NCBI GenBank assembly: GCA_030220185.1
Contig: JASPKZ010009699.1
Coordinates: forward strand, 1-64,000
Length of the DNA stretch: 64,000 bases
Direction of reading: 5' to 3'
From: Diploptera punctata
Taxonomy: Eukaryota; Arthropoda; Insecta; Blattodea; Blaberidae
Positions 50,612 to 60,713 of this stretch are shown piece after piece. The notes under the pieces are model-generated. The model searched no databases. It had not been told where the DNA came from and saw only the letters and a program-made list of their open reading frames with translations. A program made the position numbers and the translations under genes. Positions within the stretch are counted from its first letter, which is position 1. Each line of letters begins with the position of its first letter.

Positions 50612-52658
50612 ATCACGCCACCGTAACGGTCGCGCATGCGCCGTGTTCAGAACGTTTGAAATCGCCCTCCTATATAAGTTTATTTATGAAATGAACTGTA
50701 TAATCTAATGTAACTAAACATGTTATTTTTACTGTTACAGATACAAAGAAATGGCATTAATTTTCTAGGAAACGTGGGTTCATATAATGAGGAACACATG
50801 ATAAAATGTGTTTGCTATATATCCAAAAGATTATTTCGAAAAGAAGGAAATATATTAATGACAATTCCATCTGAGTATACTAAAAAAGGCATGCAATCGT
50901 CAGGAATCATACTTCCGACCAAAACGATACATTCGTTAACGAATCAAATCTTTGTTCACAAGAAAGAAATTACTTAGATTATCAAAATAAAGAAGTTGAC
51001 ACAACCAAAAAACTTCAATTTACTATAAATAATTTCCACTACAAACTTCAAATGTGATTTTCAACTTGAATTAAAAAAACAATTTCTATAAAGGCATTGA
51101 AAGCAAAATTTTGAAAAATATGCATTCAATTTCTTCATGGACAATACAGTTGATGGACTTTAATAACAGCTGCAGTCACGAAAGTGAAAAATTCGACGCT
51201 TTCATATTCGTTACTGAAGGAAAACTTCTACAAAATATAAATAGTAACCAAATATTGACGTCAAATCTATCTCTTCACAAAGCAAAGATAATTATAATAG
51301 TATTAGGCGTAACATCAAATTTAAACGCTGTGTTCAAGTTCCTAAATGATTTTTCTTTACGAAACGCAATTATCGTGTATCAAAATAAGAATAAATATCT
51401 GAAACTCTTAACATGGCCATCAGATGAATGTGGTTAATTTGAGAGAAAAACACCAATTCGTGGTAATTGCACCGAAAATTAAACACATTTCAAAGCAAAT
51501 ATATAAAACAAAATTTCAAAAATCAAATAAGAAATGTGGATTTCTTATACGTGGTGTTCATAATCCACCCTTTTCAATACTTACATCCTCTAATAATGTA
51601 AACAGATGGCATTGAATTGAAAATTAATATCAATAATTGTAAGTAAATTAGATATTGAAGCAAGAAATGTATTCGAGGTTGGTGATTCAGCAAAAAATAT
51701 GTTTATATTAGGGCATTCCTATGGTTCTCAAAGTACAAATACAATTAAGTATATGTCAAGGTACTATACTGAAACATATACTTGGATTGCACCTCGTTCT
51801 GCATCACATCCCCATTGGTCTAACATAACAAATGTTTTCAAAATTGAAACGTGGTTGTTTACGATAGTAAGTCTCATATCTGTATCAATTGTAATGAGGT
51901 ATATCAACACATCCCATAATACTGACATCTTTAAATGTATTTCAACTCTTGGGGTGTGTTTTTAAACATTTCTGTCGATGAAATATCAAAGAAAACAACA
52001 GTAAGAATAATTTTTATAACATGGGTATTAATTTCAATTGCTTTAACAACTGTTTTTCAAGCTTTCATGACCAGCTATTTTACAGATCCTGGAAAATCAT
52101 ATCAGATTAAATACTTTTGATGAGTTAGAACGATCAAACTTGAAATTATCTTTAACTCAAAAAGCGTTTCGTCATGATAATAGGTTACATAATACAAGCA
52201 AAACATCTTTTTTAATGTTTTCTAACGATTGTCAATTGTTAGAGTTTTGTTATCGCAATTCAAGTGTTGCAGCGTTAACAACTGAAGAGAGGTTTTTGTA
52301 CATTTCACGATTGTATTTTGGTGATGATTCTACATCAGTATTCCATATATTTACTGAGGACGTCAAAGGTTATCACAGAACACTGAATATGTACGCTAGG
52401 AACCCATTTGTTGAAGCTGTTAATAAAATAATAATTAATTTAGTGGAAGCTGGAATTATTAACAAAATTGTTGAAACATTTTTAGATCCATCGGGTTGGG
52501 TACGTGGAAAGAGAATGGGGAAGAATTCTATACATGATTATGTACCTCTTTCCATGTTCCATATGACATCTCCATTCATATATCTAGGTTTTGGGTATTT
52601 ATTGAGTGTTGCTGTTTTCATTCTAGAATTTGTTTTATTTAAGGTAAGAGTGTCATAA

Positions 52659-53326
52659 GAAATTAACATGCTTTTTTTTCATATTTGGTTCAATATTCTG
52701 GTATTTTCCGAAATGTGTAGAGGAAGTTTGGATAAAGTGGATCCTTCGATTTGAGCGGACCCTGTTAATATCTTCTTTAATTGCTGCTGCCCTCGATTAT
52801 AAAATATTTCAACTTCTTCCCCTAATTCAACTTTGACGTGTTCAATGCCTGTTTTCTTTATTTATTTGTGCGCCGAAAGGTTTATTGTGACATTTTTGAA
52901 AACGACCAGTTTAAATTTTTTCAAGTTAAGAATTAATTCTTGATTTCTGCTAATGAATGTTATAAATAATGAAACTTTTCCTAAATATATTTTATTATGT
53001 ATAATTATGTTGTTTTAATATATTGACGGGTTTGGTATGATTTTATGTGACGTGGCGGCTGTATATAGTAATTAAACATAACAAAGGAATTCGGTTAATG
53101 TGGATCCTCCACGAAGCGGTTAAAGTGAACCTGGGTGCACTTTACACGAATACCTATTTTCTATCAATGAGGATGCTATATGTAAAACCATGCACTTGAT
53201 TAATTTTATTTAATATCCTTGTAATTTTACTAAACCCAAATCGCTGTCTGCAAATGAATGACATGAATGTTATGTTCAACAATAATTTGTTATAACATTA
53301 AATAAATATCAATAATTTTTTCAATT
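52659..53326. other. Spacer downstream of the IR pseudogene
   Basis: AT-rich with no gene. It contains repeated GTTAAAGTG(G/A)AC-like motifs (53,118, and again at 54,140), which may be a decayed repeat. Confidence 0.35.
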
Positions 53327-54054
53327 AAGATCAGTCAAGTACTTCTAGCAGAGAATGAAGATGATTTGCAGAGATCAGTGTTTAAATTGCAGAATACCCT
53401 GGAAAAATATAACATGAAAACATCTGAAAATAAAACCAAATCCATGGCAATCACTGGAAAGGGACTTCCGAGAGTAAAAATAATAATAAATAATAAACCA
53501 ATAGAACAAGTAACACACATTAATTATTTAGGTAATAATGTATCACAGTTTCATAATCAAAAAGATGTGGAAACAAATTTAGAAAAATATAACAGATTAA
53601 ATGGTATAATTAGGAGAAATTTGGAAAACAAATGAGGAAAGAAATCCAATTGAGATTTCATAATGCCATAGCCAAACCTGCTCTACTATACGGAAGTGAA
53701 TGCTGGACACTTCGAGCAAAAGATAAATCCCGCATTAATAGTTCACAAATGAGATTCCTCCGATCACTAACTGGAGTAACATTAAGGGATAGAATGAAAA
53801 GTGATGAGATAAGGATGCAGTGGAGTAGTAGGGAAATGGTTGAACATATACAAAATTATCAGATTAAATGGTTCCAACACGTCCAGAGAATGTCAAATTC
53901 CCGTTTACCAAAGATGATTTACCACCTCAACCCTAAAGGCAAAAGAGACCTCGGAAGACCCTTCAACCGATGGAAAGATCAGTTTTTGTAGTCGCAGAAC
54001 GGGCATCATCAACCAATACTGCATTCGGAAGAAGAAGAAGAAGAAGATCAGTCA
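53327..54054 (+). mobile_element. 5'-truncated RTE insertion with 11-bp target-site duplication
   Basis: AAGATCAGTCA at 53,327-53,337 and 54,044-54,054 flanks a 706-bp insert. It begins at codons just after the catalytic box (VLLAENEDDLQRSVFKLQNT). It continues THINYLGNNVSQFHNQKD, KPALLYGSECWTLRAKDKS, WFQHVQRMSNSRLPKMIYH and KRDLGRPFNRWKDQF. The tail is (GAA)n. One frameshift at about 53,630. The other reading frames are shadows. Confidence 0.92.
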
Positions 54055-54414
54055 TAATGCTTGTCTGCATAAATCAATAGACTAACTAAACTTAAAAATA
54101 GTCTAAAAGCTCTGGGGTCCACTTGACCGGAATATGGAGGTTAAAGTGGACCTTTCTTGTAATGCAAAAAAAAAAAATATAAAATTATGAAGATGTTTCC
54201 ATATTTGAATAAAATACATATATTTTACAGTTATAACACTATGACACACTAATGATAATAATCACTATAATTAAACAAAACTCAAATCCTTTAATTAAAA
54301 GAATAAAAACAACAAATTAAAAATAGGGGTTTTTGTATCAATAAAAAATTCAACTAATAAGAAATTAACATATTAACAAGCTATGACAATTTATCTACGA
54401 GGTAAAATATAATT
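54055..54414. other. AT-rich spacer
   Basis: Continuation of the sequence split by the RTE insertion. Nothing recognised. Confidence 0.3.
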
Positions 54415-54568
54415 ATTAATTAAATAAAAATAAAACACAGTTCTAACTGAACACAATTCATAATTTAACATGTCTGAAGAAGGTACAGTGTACCGAAATA
54501 GCTGTCACTGAATTATATAATAAATATGAAAATCAAATAAAACTATGTTTTATTTTTATTTAATTAAT
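54415..54568. mobile_element. Small MITE, 154 bp, 28-bp terminal inverted repeats
   Basis: ATTAATTAAATAAAAATAAA then ACACAGTT at the left mirrors AACTATGT then TTTATTTTTATTTAATTAAT at the right, with one mismatch. The interior has CTGAAGAAGGTACAGTGTAC. Non-coding. Confidence 0.75.
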
Positions 54569-54954
54569 AGATATGGATTTTCATCAAGTAAACACCAACT
54601 CAACTGATTGAAATATAATTGTCCGGAGCAAAACTATATTGGAAGAATCAGATGTACCACTGTCTCATACGTGCAGAAAGCCATCTGGAAGGAGCGAACA
54701 ACAGCGAGATATGGAGGACATTGATGAATGAAGCATAATACGAATTGGGTGTAATGTGGTGTAAATATCTACATTTCCAAACATTACTATAAATAATATA
54801 ATTATCCCTTATTGTTCTACAACAATAGATCTTGGACTACATCTAGACGCAATTTATTCTGAAAAACACAAGTGAAACATATCTGTAAAAAAATATGTTC
54901 CTCATCTTATATTATCTCAGACGTTTAAAGACACTGATTGCAGTTTAATTAAAA
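54569..54954. other. Spacer, nothing recognised
   Basis: No recognised signal. Confidence 0.3.
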
Positions 54955-55581
54955 CAAGTTCTTGTGTTGCCACACTTCGATTATTGTGACTTTATGTATG
55001 ATGATTTAGACTGTGACTTGTCTAGAGACTGCAGCGTGTTCATAATGCTTGCGTTCTTTTCATTTTCAAAATTCGCCGTTATGATCTTATTTCCGAACAC
55101 TTCAATAATGTCTCTTGGCTGCGTCTTAATGGTAGACGTGAATTGCACATTCCTACACTGTATTTCAAGCTTCTGAATTGCTACAGTCTTAGTTACCTGG
55201 CGAGGTTATCTTCTTTCCACAATATTGACACTAGGTCACAAGATTCCGCCCACTCCTGGAATTACATCCCTCGAGATATCATGGGTTGCGGCACACTTGA
55301 CACTTTTAAGTCACGCTCATAAAATTACTTGTTGTTAAATAATTATTTTTTCCACAACTAAATTTATTCTATGTCATTAATAGTATTTTGTTTCATTTTT
55401 CTATCTTGTACAGTTTATATTTCATGTAAATCTAGAGTCAATAAAATATATTTTAAATAATAATTGTACTGTAAATATACTCTGTAATAATTTGTTTATT
55501 GTAATTTAGATGTAACATTATTTTTTGTATTGTTTAACCTAATTGAGCGGTAGACAAAGTCTTAAGGTCTTAACTCAATAT

Positions 55582-55584
<3 letters not shown>
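54955..55584 (+). mobile_element. LINE-J, RT C-terminus and 3' UTR
   Basis: Frames with breaks read LPHFDYCDFMYDDL, then SEHFNNVSWLRLNGRRELHI, TLYFKLLNCYSLSYLARLSS and FHNIDTRSQDS. This is the C-terminal pattern of Jockey/CR1-type RTs. The 3' UTR ends GAGCGGTAGACAAAGTCTTA, AGGTCTTAACTC and (ATT)n. Confidence 0.82.
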
Positions 55585-55630
<46 letters not shown>

Positions 55631-55668
55631 CATTATTATTATATTATTATTATTATTATTATTATTAA
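55584..55668. repeat. (ATT)n microsatellite
   Basis: Slightly interrupted run, tail of the LINE-J copy. Confidence 0.95.
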
Positions 55669-55962
55669 TTGAAATTATGCAAGTTAAAATAACGTATTAG
55701 AAAAAATATAAGAAAAAGTTTTGAAGTAGTATGGACTCCTCATAAGAATGGAAGAAGATAGAATACCAAAGAATATCCTTTGATTGGAAAGCTAATGGAA
55801 GAAGTGGAAGTGGCAGACTTAGGAGAACGTTGGATGGAAGTGAGGAGAAGTATGGAAGTAGGGATTTGAGGGAAGAAGACGCTTTAGACAGGAACCTCTG
55901 TCGACAAATAATTTTGGGTTGAAGGAAAACCACTGTATTGTGGAATATACTTTATAAAATTA
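55669..55962 (+). mobile_element. RTE-S RT C-terminus
   Basis: Shares CTCATAAGAATGGAAGAAGA and AAAGCTAATGGAAGAAGTGG with the 20,371-21,290 copies. Frame broken. Confidence 0.75.
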
Positions 55963-55979
55963 TTATTATTATTATTAAC

Positions 55980-56041
<62 letters not shown>
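55963..56041. repeat. (ATT)n to (AAT)n palindromic microsatellite
   Basis: The run switches from ATT to AAT at ATTAACAATAATAAT, so the two sides can pair. The ATT side is the RTE-S tail and the AAT side is the tail of the LINE-J copy to its right. Confidence 0.93.
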
Positions 56042-56042
<1 letters not shown>

Positions 56043-56370
56043 TTTTATCTGTTCTGACAGAGTTAAGGCCATAAGGCCTTCTCTTCCACTCAACCGGCAC
56101 AAATACAAATAAATATTTGACAATTATAAATATACACTATACTAATTATAAAGAGTTAAAAATATATTAAATGTAGCAATGTAAATTTCATGTACAAACA
56201 ACATTTTATACGATAATAACAATAACAATACAATAATAAATAATAATAATAATAATAATAGTATAAATATGATAAATTATAGAGAAAGACCAATTTAATA
56301 TATGTACCTTACACGGGTAATGATGAAGTCGAGTTTAGAGCAAATATAAATTTAGATTTTTTAAAAGATG
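56042..56370 (-). mobile_element. LINE-J 3' UTR
   Basis: CTGACAGAGTTAAGGCCATA then AGGCCTTCTCTTCCACTCAA (plus) is the reverse complement of the terminal stem. The rest matches 37,580-37,920. Confidence 0.8.
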
Positions 56371-56371
56371 C

Positions 56372-56429
<58 letters not shown>

Positions 56430-56430
56430 G
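56371..56430. repeat. (ATT)n microsatellite
   Basis: About 18 triplets inside LINE-J sequence (after AAAAGATGCC). Confidence 0.95.
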
Positions 56431-57685
56431 TTATTATTAAAATTGATTGATGGTGGTTCAGCTAATTCGTGAACATTTTTACTGATCCATAAAACCCTCA
56501 CACTGAGACCTGATAACAGAAATACCAGTGTTAGTTAAATTATCGAAAGCCGAATGATATTAAATCGTCTGTTTTCCAACTTTTTAATGCATTTTCCCTA
56601 TAACATCAAATTCCTTTATTTCCATACGAAGTGAAACGTGTGGAATACAAATGGGTTTCTTTTAGCGGAATCGATAAGAAGATTGGTAGGACTGCATGAT
56701 GTCCCGGAATAATAAAATTGTATGTGCTTTATTTTCCGCATTTGTTCATGATCTTAAAATTAAATGGTCTGAACTGAAAACAGAATTTAGCTGGAGCTTT
56801 TCAATTATCTGAAAAATAAATCAATTTATTTGGTGGTTATTTGTGTAAAAATCCACGATGTATTTTATAATTAAAACGACCTAAGTTTTATATGATTTTT
56901 GATATATATTTATTTTATTTAACATTCGAAACAGCTGTTTCAATACACTATACTTCATCAGTCGAATTTAATAAATATTAATACATTTTCTATTTATATG
57001 CACTGTCAACTAAAAAAAACCAAATAATACAATATAATCAAAAGGTATAAACATTGTACAAAGATGTATAAAATACTGTACAAAATTACGACTTAATTGA
57101 ATTTGAGCATTGTTTTAACCCATTCGCTTCAGGTTTAAATGCTCAATGCATTTCTCCAGAAACCGTAAATTATATTTTATATTTTCAGATATTCAAAACA
57201 AGCAAAAGAACGGTACTTGAGATCACAATAAGGGCGAAGGCTAAAACACATTCCTCTACTATTCATACATGTTAACAAAAGATTACCCTGCCAAGGGATG
57301 TAAAAATATTGCATAATATATAACAGCAGAGTTAAGCGAGTGTAGCTTGTCTTCTGAGTTGAAGGTCATTTAACTGCCGGCGAGTCTACCTCGTCTTTTG
57401 AGGCGAATGGTATAATTCAGATTTTAGAATTTTACATGTTTGCAACAAAATAAATAAGGTAAGTATTTTAGAAACTTTAGAAATAAATACTTTAAAGAAA
57501 AATAATACGTTTTAAGCAGAGAGCGTAATCTGATCCACAATGTCGAAGGCTTACTTTCATTGGTATAGACTGTACAAGAATGCGCGCGAGGGGGTTGGAT
57601 TCGGTGTATCACACAGCTGTATACCTACCGGGCTATGAAGATAGCTCTGTCATGTAGAAAGACAGACGCAGTAAAGAACGTTTCA
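56431..57685. other. Low-repeat stretch, no gene recognised
   Basis: At 56,925-56,955 TTCGAAACAGCTGTTTCAAT is a short palindrome that may mark a MITE core. The minus-strand open frame 57,424-57,612 is not recognisable. Nothing else seen. Confidence 0.3.
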
Positions 57686-57910
57686 TTATTGTGATTTAGT
57701 GTAGACATAGATTTTACATATATGTAGCCTGTTATTGTTTTTTTGATACAGGTGTATTTGTAGGTATTTGTTTATATTATTTGTTTTATTTTTTATTCAT
57801 GGAAAAATAATGCACGTACGGCCAAGCAGGCCCGTGCGCAATGTAAATGCATATGTATTTTCTTTATTCTGAAAAAAGGCAATAAATTCCATTATCTATC
57901 TATCTATCTA
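57686..57910 (+). repeat. Interspersed repeat T (copy 1), ending in (TATC)n
   Basis: TGTAGACATAGATTTTACAT, then TTTTTTGATACAGGTGTATT and AAGCAGGCCCGTGCGCAATG. It ends ATTCCATTATC(TATC)n. A second copy at 58,400-59,310 was split by a transposon. Confidence 0.75.
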
Positions 57911-58399
57911 GTAAAGAAGTGGAGTTATTGTAGAATACGTCGGTAGTTGATATTGCGCGTATCTGATCTTACGTGTAGTGAAATGCCACCCAAAACAAAA
58001 ACAAATGTGCTTTGCGATAGGAAAATTTCGTCTTAAAATGTTTCATTACCTCGTAAGCAATGCATAGCCTAAGTATATTTTATTGTGTTATGCACCTTAT
58101 ATTGCTTCCTAATGTTTAATAAGAATCTAAACATGGGCGTTGTTTACAATTTTCAATTATATTATACAGTAAGTAGTCTTGATAAGTTGAGTAGCCTGAT
58201 AGTACACTTGATGTCTGCAGTGGCGGGGAGGGGTATGAGCGCCCGCGTGTATGGGTATGCAGGTGTGTGTTTTTTCTATCTTGTTTTAATTTGTTTTGCA
58301 GCAATTTTTTTTAAATTGTTAATACACAGAATGAGACTTTTTTATATTATAAACATATGATCTTTTCATGGATGAGTGCAGATGTGTATTATTGTGTAT
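57911..58399. other. Spacer, nothing recognised
   Basis: The 91-codon open frame at 58,085-58,360 has hydrophobic stretches but no recognisable domain or homologous copy here. I do not call it a gene. Confidence 0.3.
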
Positions 58400-58424
58400 G
58401 TACTGTAGACATAGATTTTACGTC
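58400..58424 (+). repeat. Repeat T (copy 2), left part
   Basis: TACTGTAGACATAGATTTTAC matches 57,705-57,720 and is cut by the transposon at 58,425. The match resumes at 59,130. Confidence 0.7.
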
Positions 58425-59129
58425 GGTTGTTTCTTTAGTTTTGGCAACAATAGTGTGGAATCCAAATAAAACTAGGGTTGACAATTCTATTTATTGCACA
58501 TGTTATTTCAGTGCCTCCCCTCCGTCCAAGCATATGGATTCGCCTCTCCCCCCTCCCCTCCTCATGTAAAAATGAGCCCAAATTTATCAGTTTAGATCTA
58601 GGCGTCGCAGTATAACGTAGTACAAGTTTTCAAAGCAGGAGCAGAGAATCTGGTTGAAGATTGAATGTTTAGAGACAGAAATGCACTACAGTGTCATCAA
58701 GGATTACGAGAGGCTTGTGGTGCAGATACATTGCAGTACCGACCAGTGGCAAGGTGGGTACAAGTCTTTAGATGACACGAAAATGTGTCACATGACCTAG
58801 GGGCAGTGTCTGATTCGTTCAATCGCTGAGGTTGGGAGGTGCTCTACCACCTTTCATACTCTCCAGACGTAAGTCCCTGTGACTTCAACCTCATTCCTAA
58901 ACTCAAGGAAGAGATTCAGAACAGTGGACGGCATTCTGAGTGCAGTTAATCAGTCTCTACCCACCATCCAGAGATTAAGCAGTGCCGACGGCATTCGACG
59001 GCTATCACATCACTGGGAATACATTGTATGCAATGCTGGTGACTACACCGAAGGCCTCTAAAACTTACAACCATGTATGTATGCTATATATCCAGAAAAT
59101 AAATAGTTGCCAAAACTAAAGAAACAACC
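58425..59129 (+). mobile_element. Internally deleted DNA transposon with perfect 24-bp TIRs
   Basis: GGTTGTTTCTTTAGTTTTGG then CAAC (58,425-58,448) is exactly inverted at 59,106-59,129. Inside, 58,675-58,790 encodes HQGLREACGADTLQYRPVAR and WVQVF (transposase N-terminal helix-turn-helix region). After a deletion, 58,850-59,061 encodes YSPDVSPCDFNLIPKLKEE and ADGIRRLSHHWEYIVCNAGD, then YTEGL (C-terminal catalytic region with SPD...CDF). The catalytic middle is missing. Confidence 0.88.
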
Positions 59130-59315
59130 TATGTATTTATATATATTCACTGTTCTGATACAGGTTGCCATGTAGGTATTAGTTTATATTATGATTATTT
59201 TTTTTATTTTGTAATTCATGGACAAATAATGCACGTAGGCCAAGCAAGCCCGTGCGCAATGTAAATGCGTATGTATTTCCTTTCTTAAAAAAATACATTA
59301 ATTCCATTCATTCAT
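59130..59315 (+). repeat. Repeat T (copy 2), right part
   Basis: TATGTATTTATATATATTCA leads into TGATACAGGTTGCCATGTAG and CAAGCAAGCCCGTGCGCAAT, matching 57,730-57,900. Confidence 0.72.
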
Positions 59316-59849
59316 GTTACAGAAGAATCGCCTGATAGGTATGCAGACATGTGATACACCCCATCCCACCTCCTCCTTTAAGCTCCAGTACAGTTAATTC
59401 CAGTATACAACTAGGACAAATTCCTCTCTCTAGTTAAAAAAATCTCAATTACAACTAATTGATAAATAAAAATATATTGTTATAATATTATTATTCCTAA
59501 TAAAGAATTTTTTTTAGATTCAGATGAATTTTTAGGACGGAAAAATCCAATTCGGAAGGGACATTTAGTCGTGGGTCCCGAATCTGAACATTTTAAGGGG
59601 CTCGTTACAGAACCGCAAGCCTGAATAAAGAGGCCTCTTGAAAAAATTACCTTCCGTTTCCCATCCAAGTAAAACTTTAGTCACACCAGGTGTCTCACTG
59701 AGGTAATTATGCCGAACCCATATCACTCTCTGGTATCTGGGGGTAACTAAGCGTAATTAAATTCGCTTGGTTAAAAACACTCCTACTAGGGAGCATTCTA
59801 ACCCATACACGGGTAATTATAGGGTACAGATATAGATTATTATTATTTT
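59316..59849. other. Spacer, nothing recognised
   Basis: No clear gene. The short minus-strand frame at 59,480-59,668 is unrecognised. Confidence 0.3.
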
Positions 59850-60100
59850 ATTCATTTATATACACATTTTTTTATATCTACACATATTTCTGTGCCTTAA
59901 GTTTTATTTTCTTTCTCCACTCGTCTCTGTCCATTCACTCTATGCCCTCCAGTCCTCTTGTTCTCATTCCAGATCTTTATTTCTTGCATCCACGAGTTTC
60001 GAGGTCTTCCTTTCCTTCTTCTTCCAGGTGGATATCATTCCGATGTTTTTATGGGTAAACTTACTTCTTGCAATCGTCGTACATGCCCATATACATTTAA
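59850..60100 (-). mobile_element. RTE-type RT C-terminus, left arm of an inverted pair
   Basis: The sense strand (minus) matches the right arm at 60,200-60,460 (GGTCTTCCTTTCCTTCTTCT on plus mirrors AGAAGAAGGAAAGGAAGACC). It is truncated toward the (ATT)n run. Confidence 0.72.
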
Positions 60101-60121
60101 TTGCTTATATTATTATTATTA

Positions 60122-60155
<34 letters not shown>

Positions 60156-60165
60156 TTATTTATTG
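60101..60165. repeat. (ATT)n microsatellite at the centre of an inverted pair
   Basis: About 18 triplets with one ATTTT slip. Confidence 0.93.
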
Positions 60166-60189
60166 TACTGTCATATGAGAAAAAAAAAG

Positions 60190-60470
60190 AATATTAGATA
60201 TTCAATAGTAGATTATATAAGATACAAGCAATTACATTTGTGTGGACACGTGCGACGAATGCAAGAAGAAAGGTTACCCAGGAAAACATTGGAATGGTGT
60301 CCACCTGGAAGAAGGAAAGGAAGACCTCGAAAACTCGTGGATGCACGAAATGAGAACTGGAATGAGAACAAGAGGACTGGAGGACGTGGAGTGGATGGAT
60401 AGAGACGAGTGGAAAAGAAAAATAAAACATTAGGCACAGAAATATGTGTAAACATTAAAAATTTGTATAT
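60190..60470 (+). mobile_element. RTE-type RT C-terminus, right arm of an inverted pair
   Basis: Reads RYKQLHLCGHVRRMQEERLP, RKTLEWCPPGRRKGRPRKLV and DARNENWNENKRTGGRGVDG, then a stop. GHVRRM and GRPRK are the family blocks. Confidence 0.78.
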
Positions 60471-60713
60471 AAGTAAATAATAATACTAATTATTAATAAT
60501 ATTATTATTCCAGTAGAGTAGTATACTAACAGTAAAGGTACTAGAAACACTATGATTATTATTATTTTAATTGTTAGAGATCATCAAGTCATTGGTCCTG
60601 AAGGTAATGTTTAAGAAAGTAGAAAGTAAGTGTCTGGGGTGAATTTAAGAGGATGTGTTTAAACCCATTTGAATTATTGAGCAGATTATCAAGTCCATTC
60701 TGTTACAGCTTTA
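60471..60713. other. Spacer, nothing recognised
   Basis: AT-rich, no signal. Confidence 0.3.

Larger units (their letters stand above)
48387..50670. mobile_element. Mariner-like transposon, two inverted 5' halves, split by an insertion
   Basis: Terminal inverted repeats: GAGGGTGATTTCAAAATTCT at 48,387 and, inverted, CGTTTGAAATCGCCCTC at 50,653-50,669. The right arm (minus, 49,250 down to 48,720) encodes MEETTESVQITHSDQ, DHSTVSRWAARFRKGRIS and RKVSARWVPQHLSEEQKAH, a mariner DNA-binding region. The left arm (plus) repeats the same leader and start (MEEET, stop, SGRITHSG), then jumps to RSQKIAEELLRRYRTEGEQF and LDETG of the middle region. The halves meet near 48,720. The right end is displaced by the insert at 49,251-50,611. 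Confidence 0.78.
43747..52658 (+). pseudogene. Divergent ionotropic receptor (IR), intron-split and frameshifted
   Basis: Proposed exon 1 (43,747-43,809) encodes a signal peptide, MLISKCLLLYIIQCNVQAT, then a phase-0 donor TCG/GTAAGA. After 6.9 kb, acceptor TTACAG/ATA at 50,741 opens exon 2, also in phase 0. It reads IQRNGINFLGNVGSYNEEHM, IKCVCYISKRLF and, much later, WIAPRSASHPHWSNITNVFK. M1 follows (about 51,840-51,910), then the pore GVFLNISVDEISKK and M3 TWVLISIALTTVFQAFMTSY. An S2-type region (SSVAALTTEERFLYISRLYF) and M4 FIYLGFGYLLSVAVFILEF end the gene. Frame changes near 50,970, 51,100, 51,430, 51,620, 51,955 and 52,113 make it a pseudogene. IRs are insect chemosensory cation channels related to ionotropic glutamate receptors. 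The type (divergent IR) is clear; the exon 1 link is inferred. Confidence 0.82.

Noticed and set aside
56925..56955. Palindrome CGAAACAGCTGTTTC as a regulatory site
   Set aside because: A single short palindrome in AT-rich DNA with no gene nearby; could equally be a MITE relic.
58085..58360. Possible small membrane protein
   Set aside because: Hydrophobic composition comes from T-rich DNA; no start context, domain or second copy supports it.
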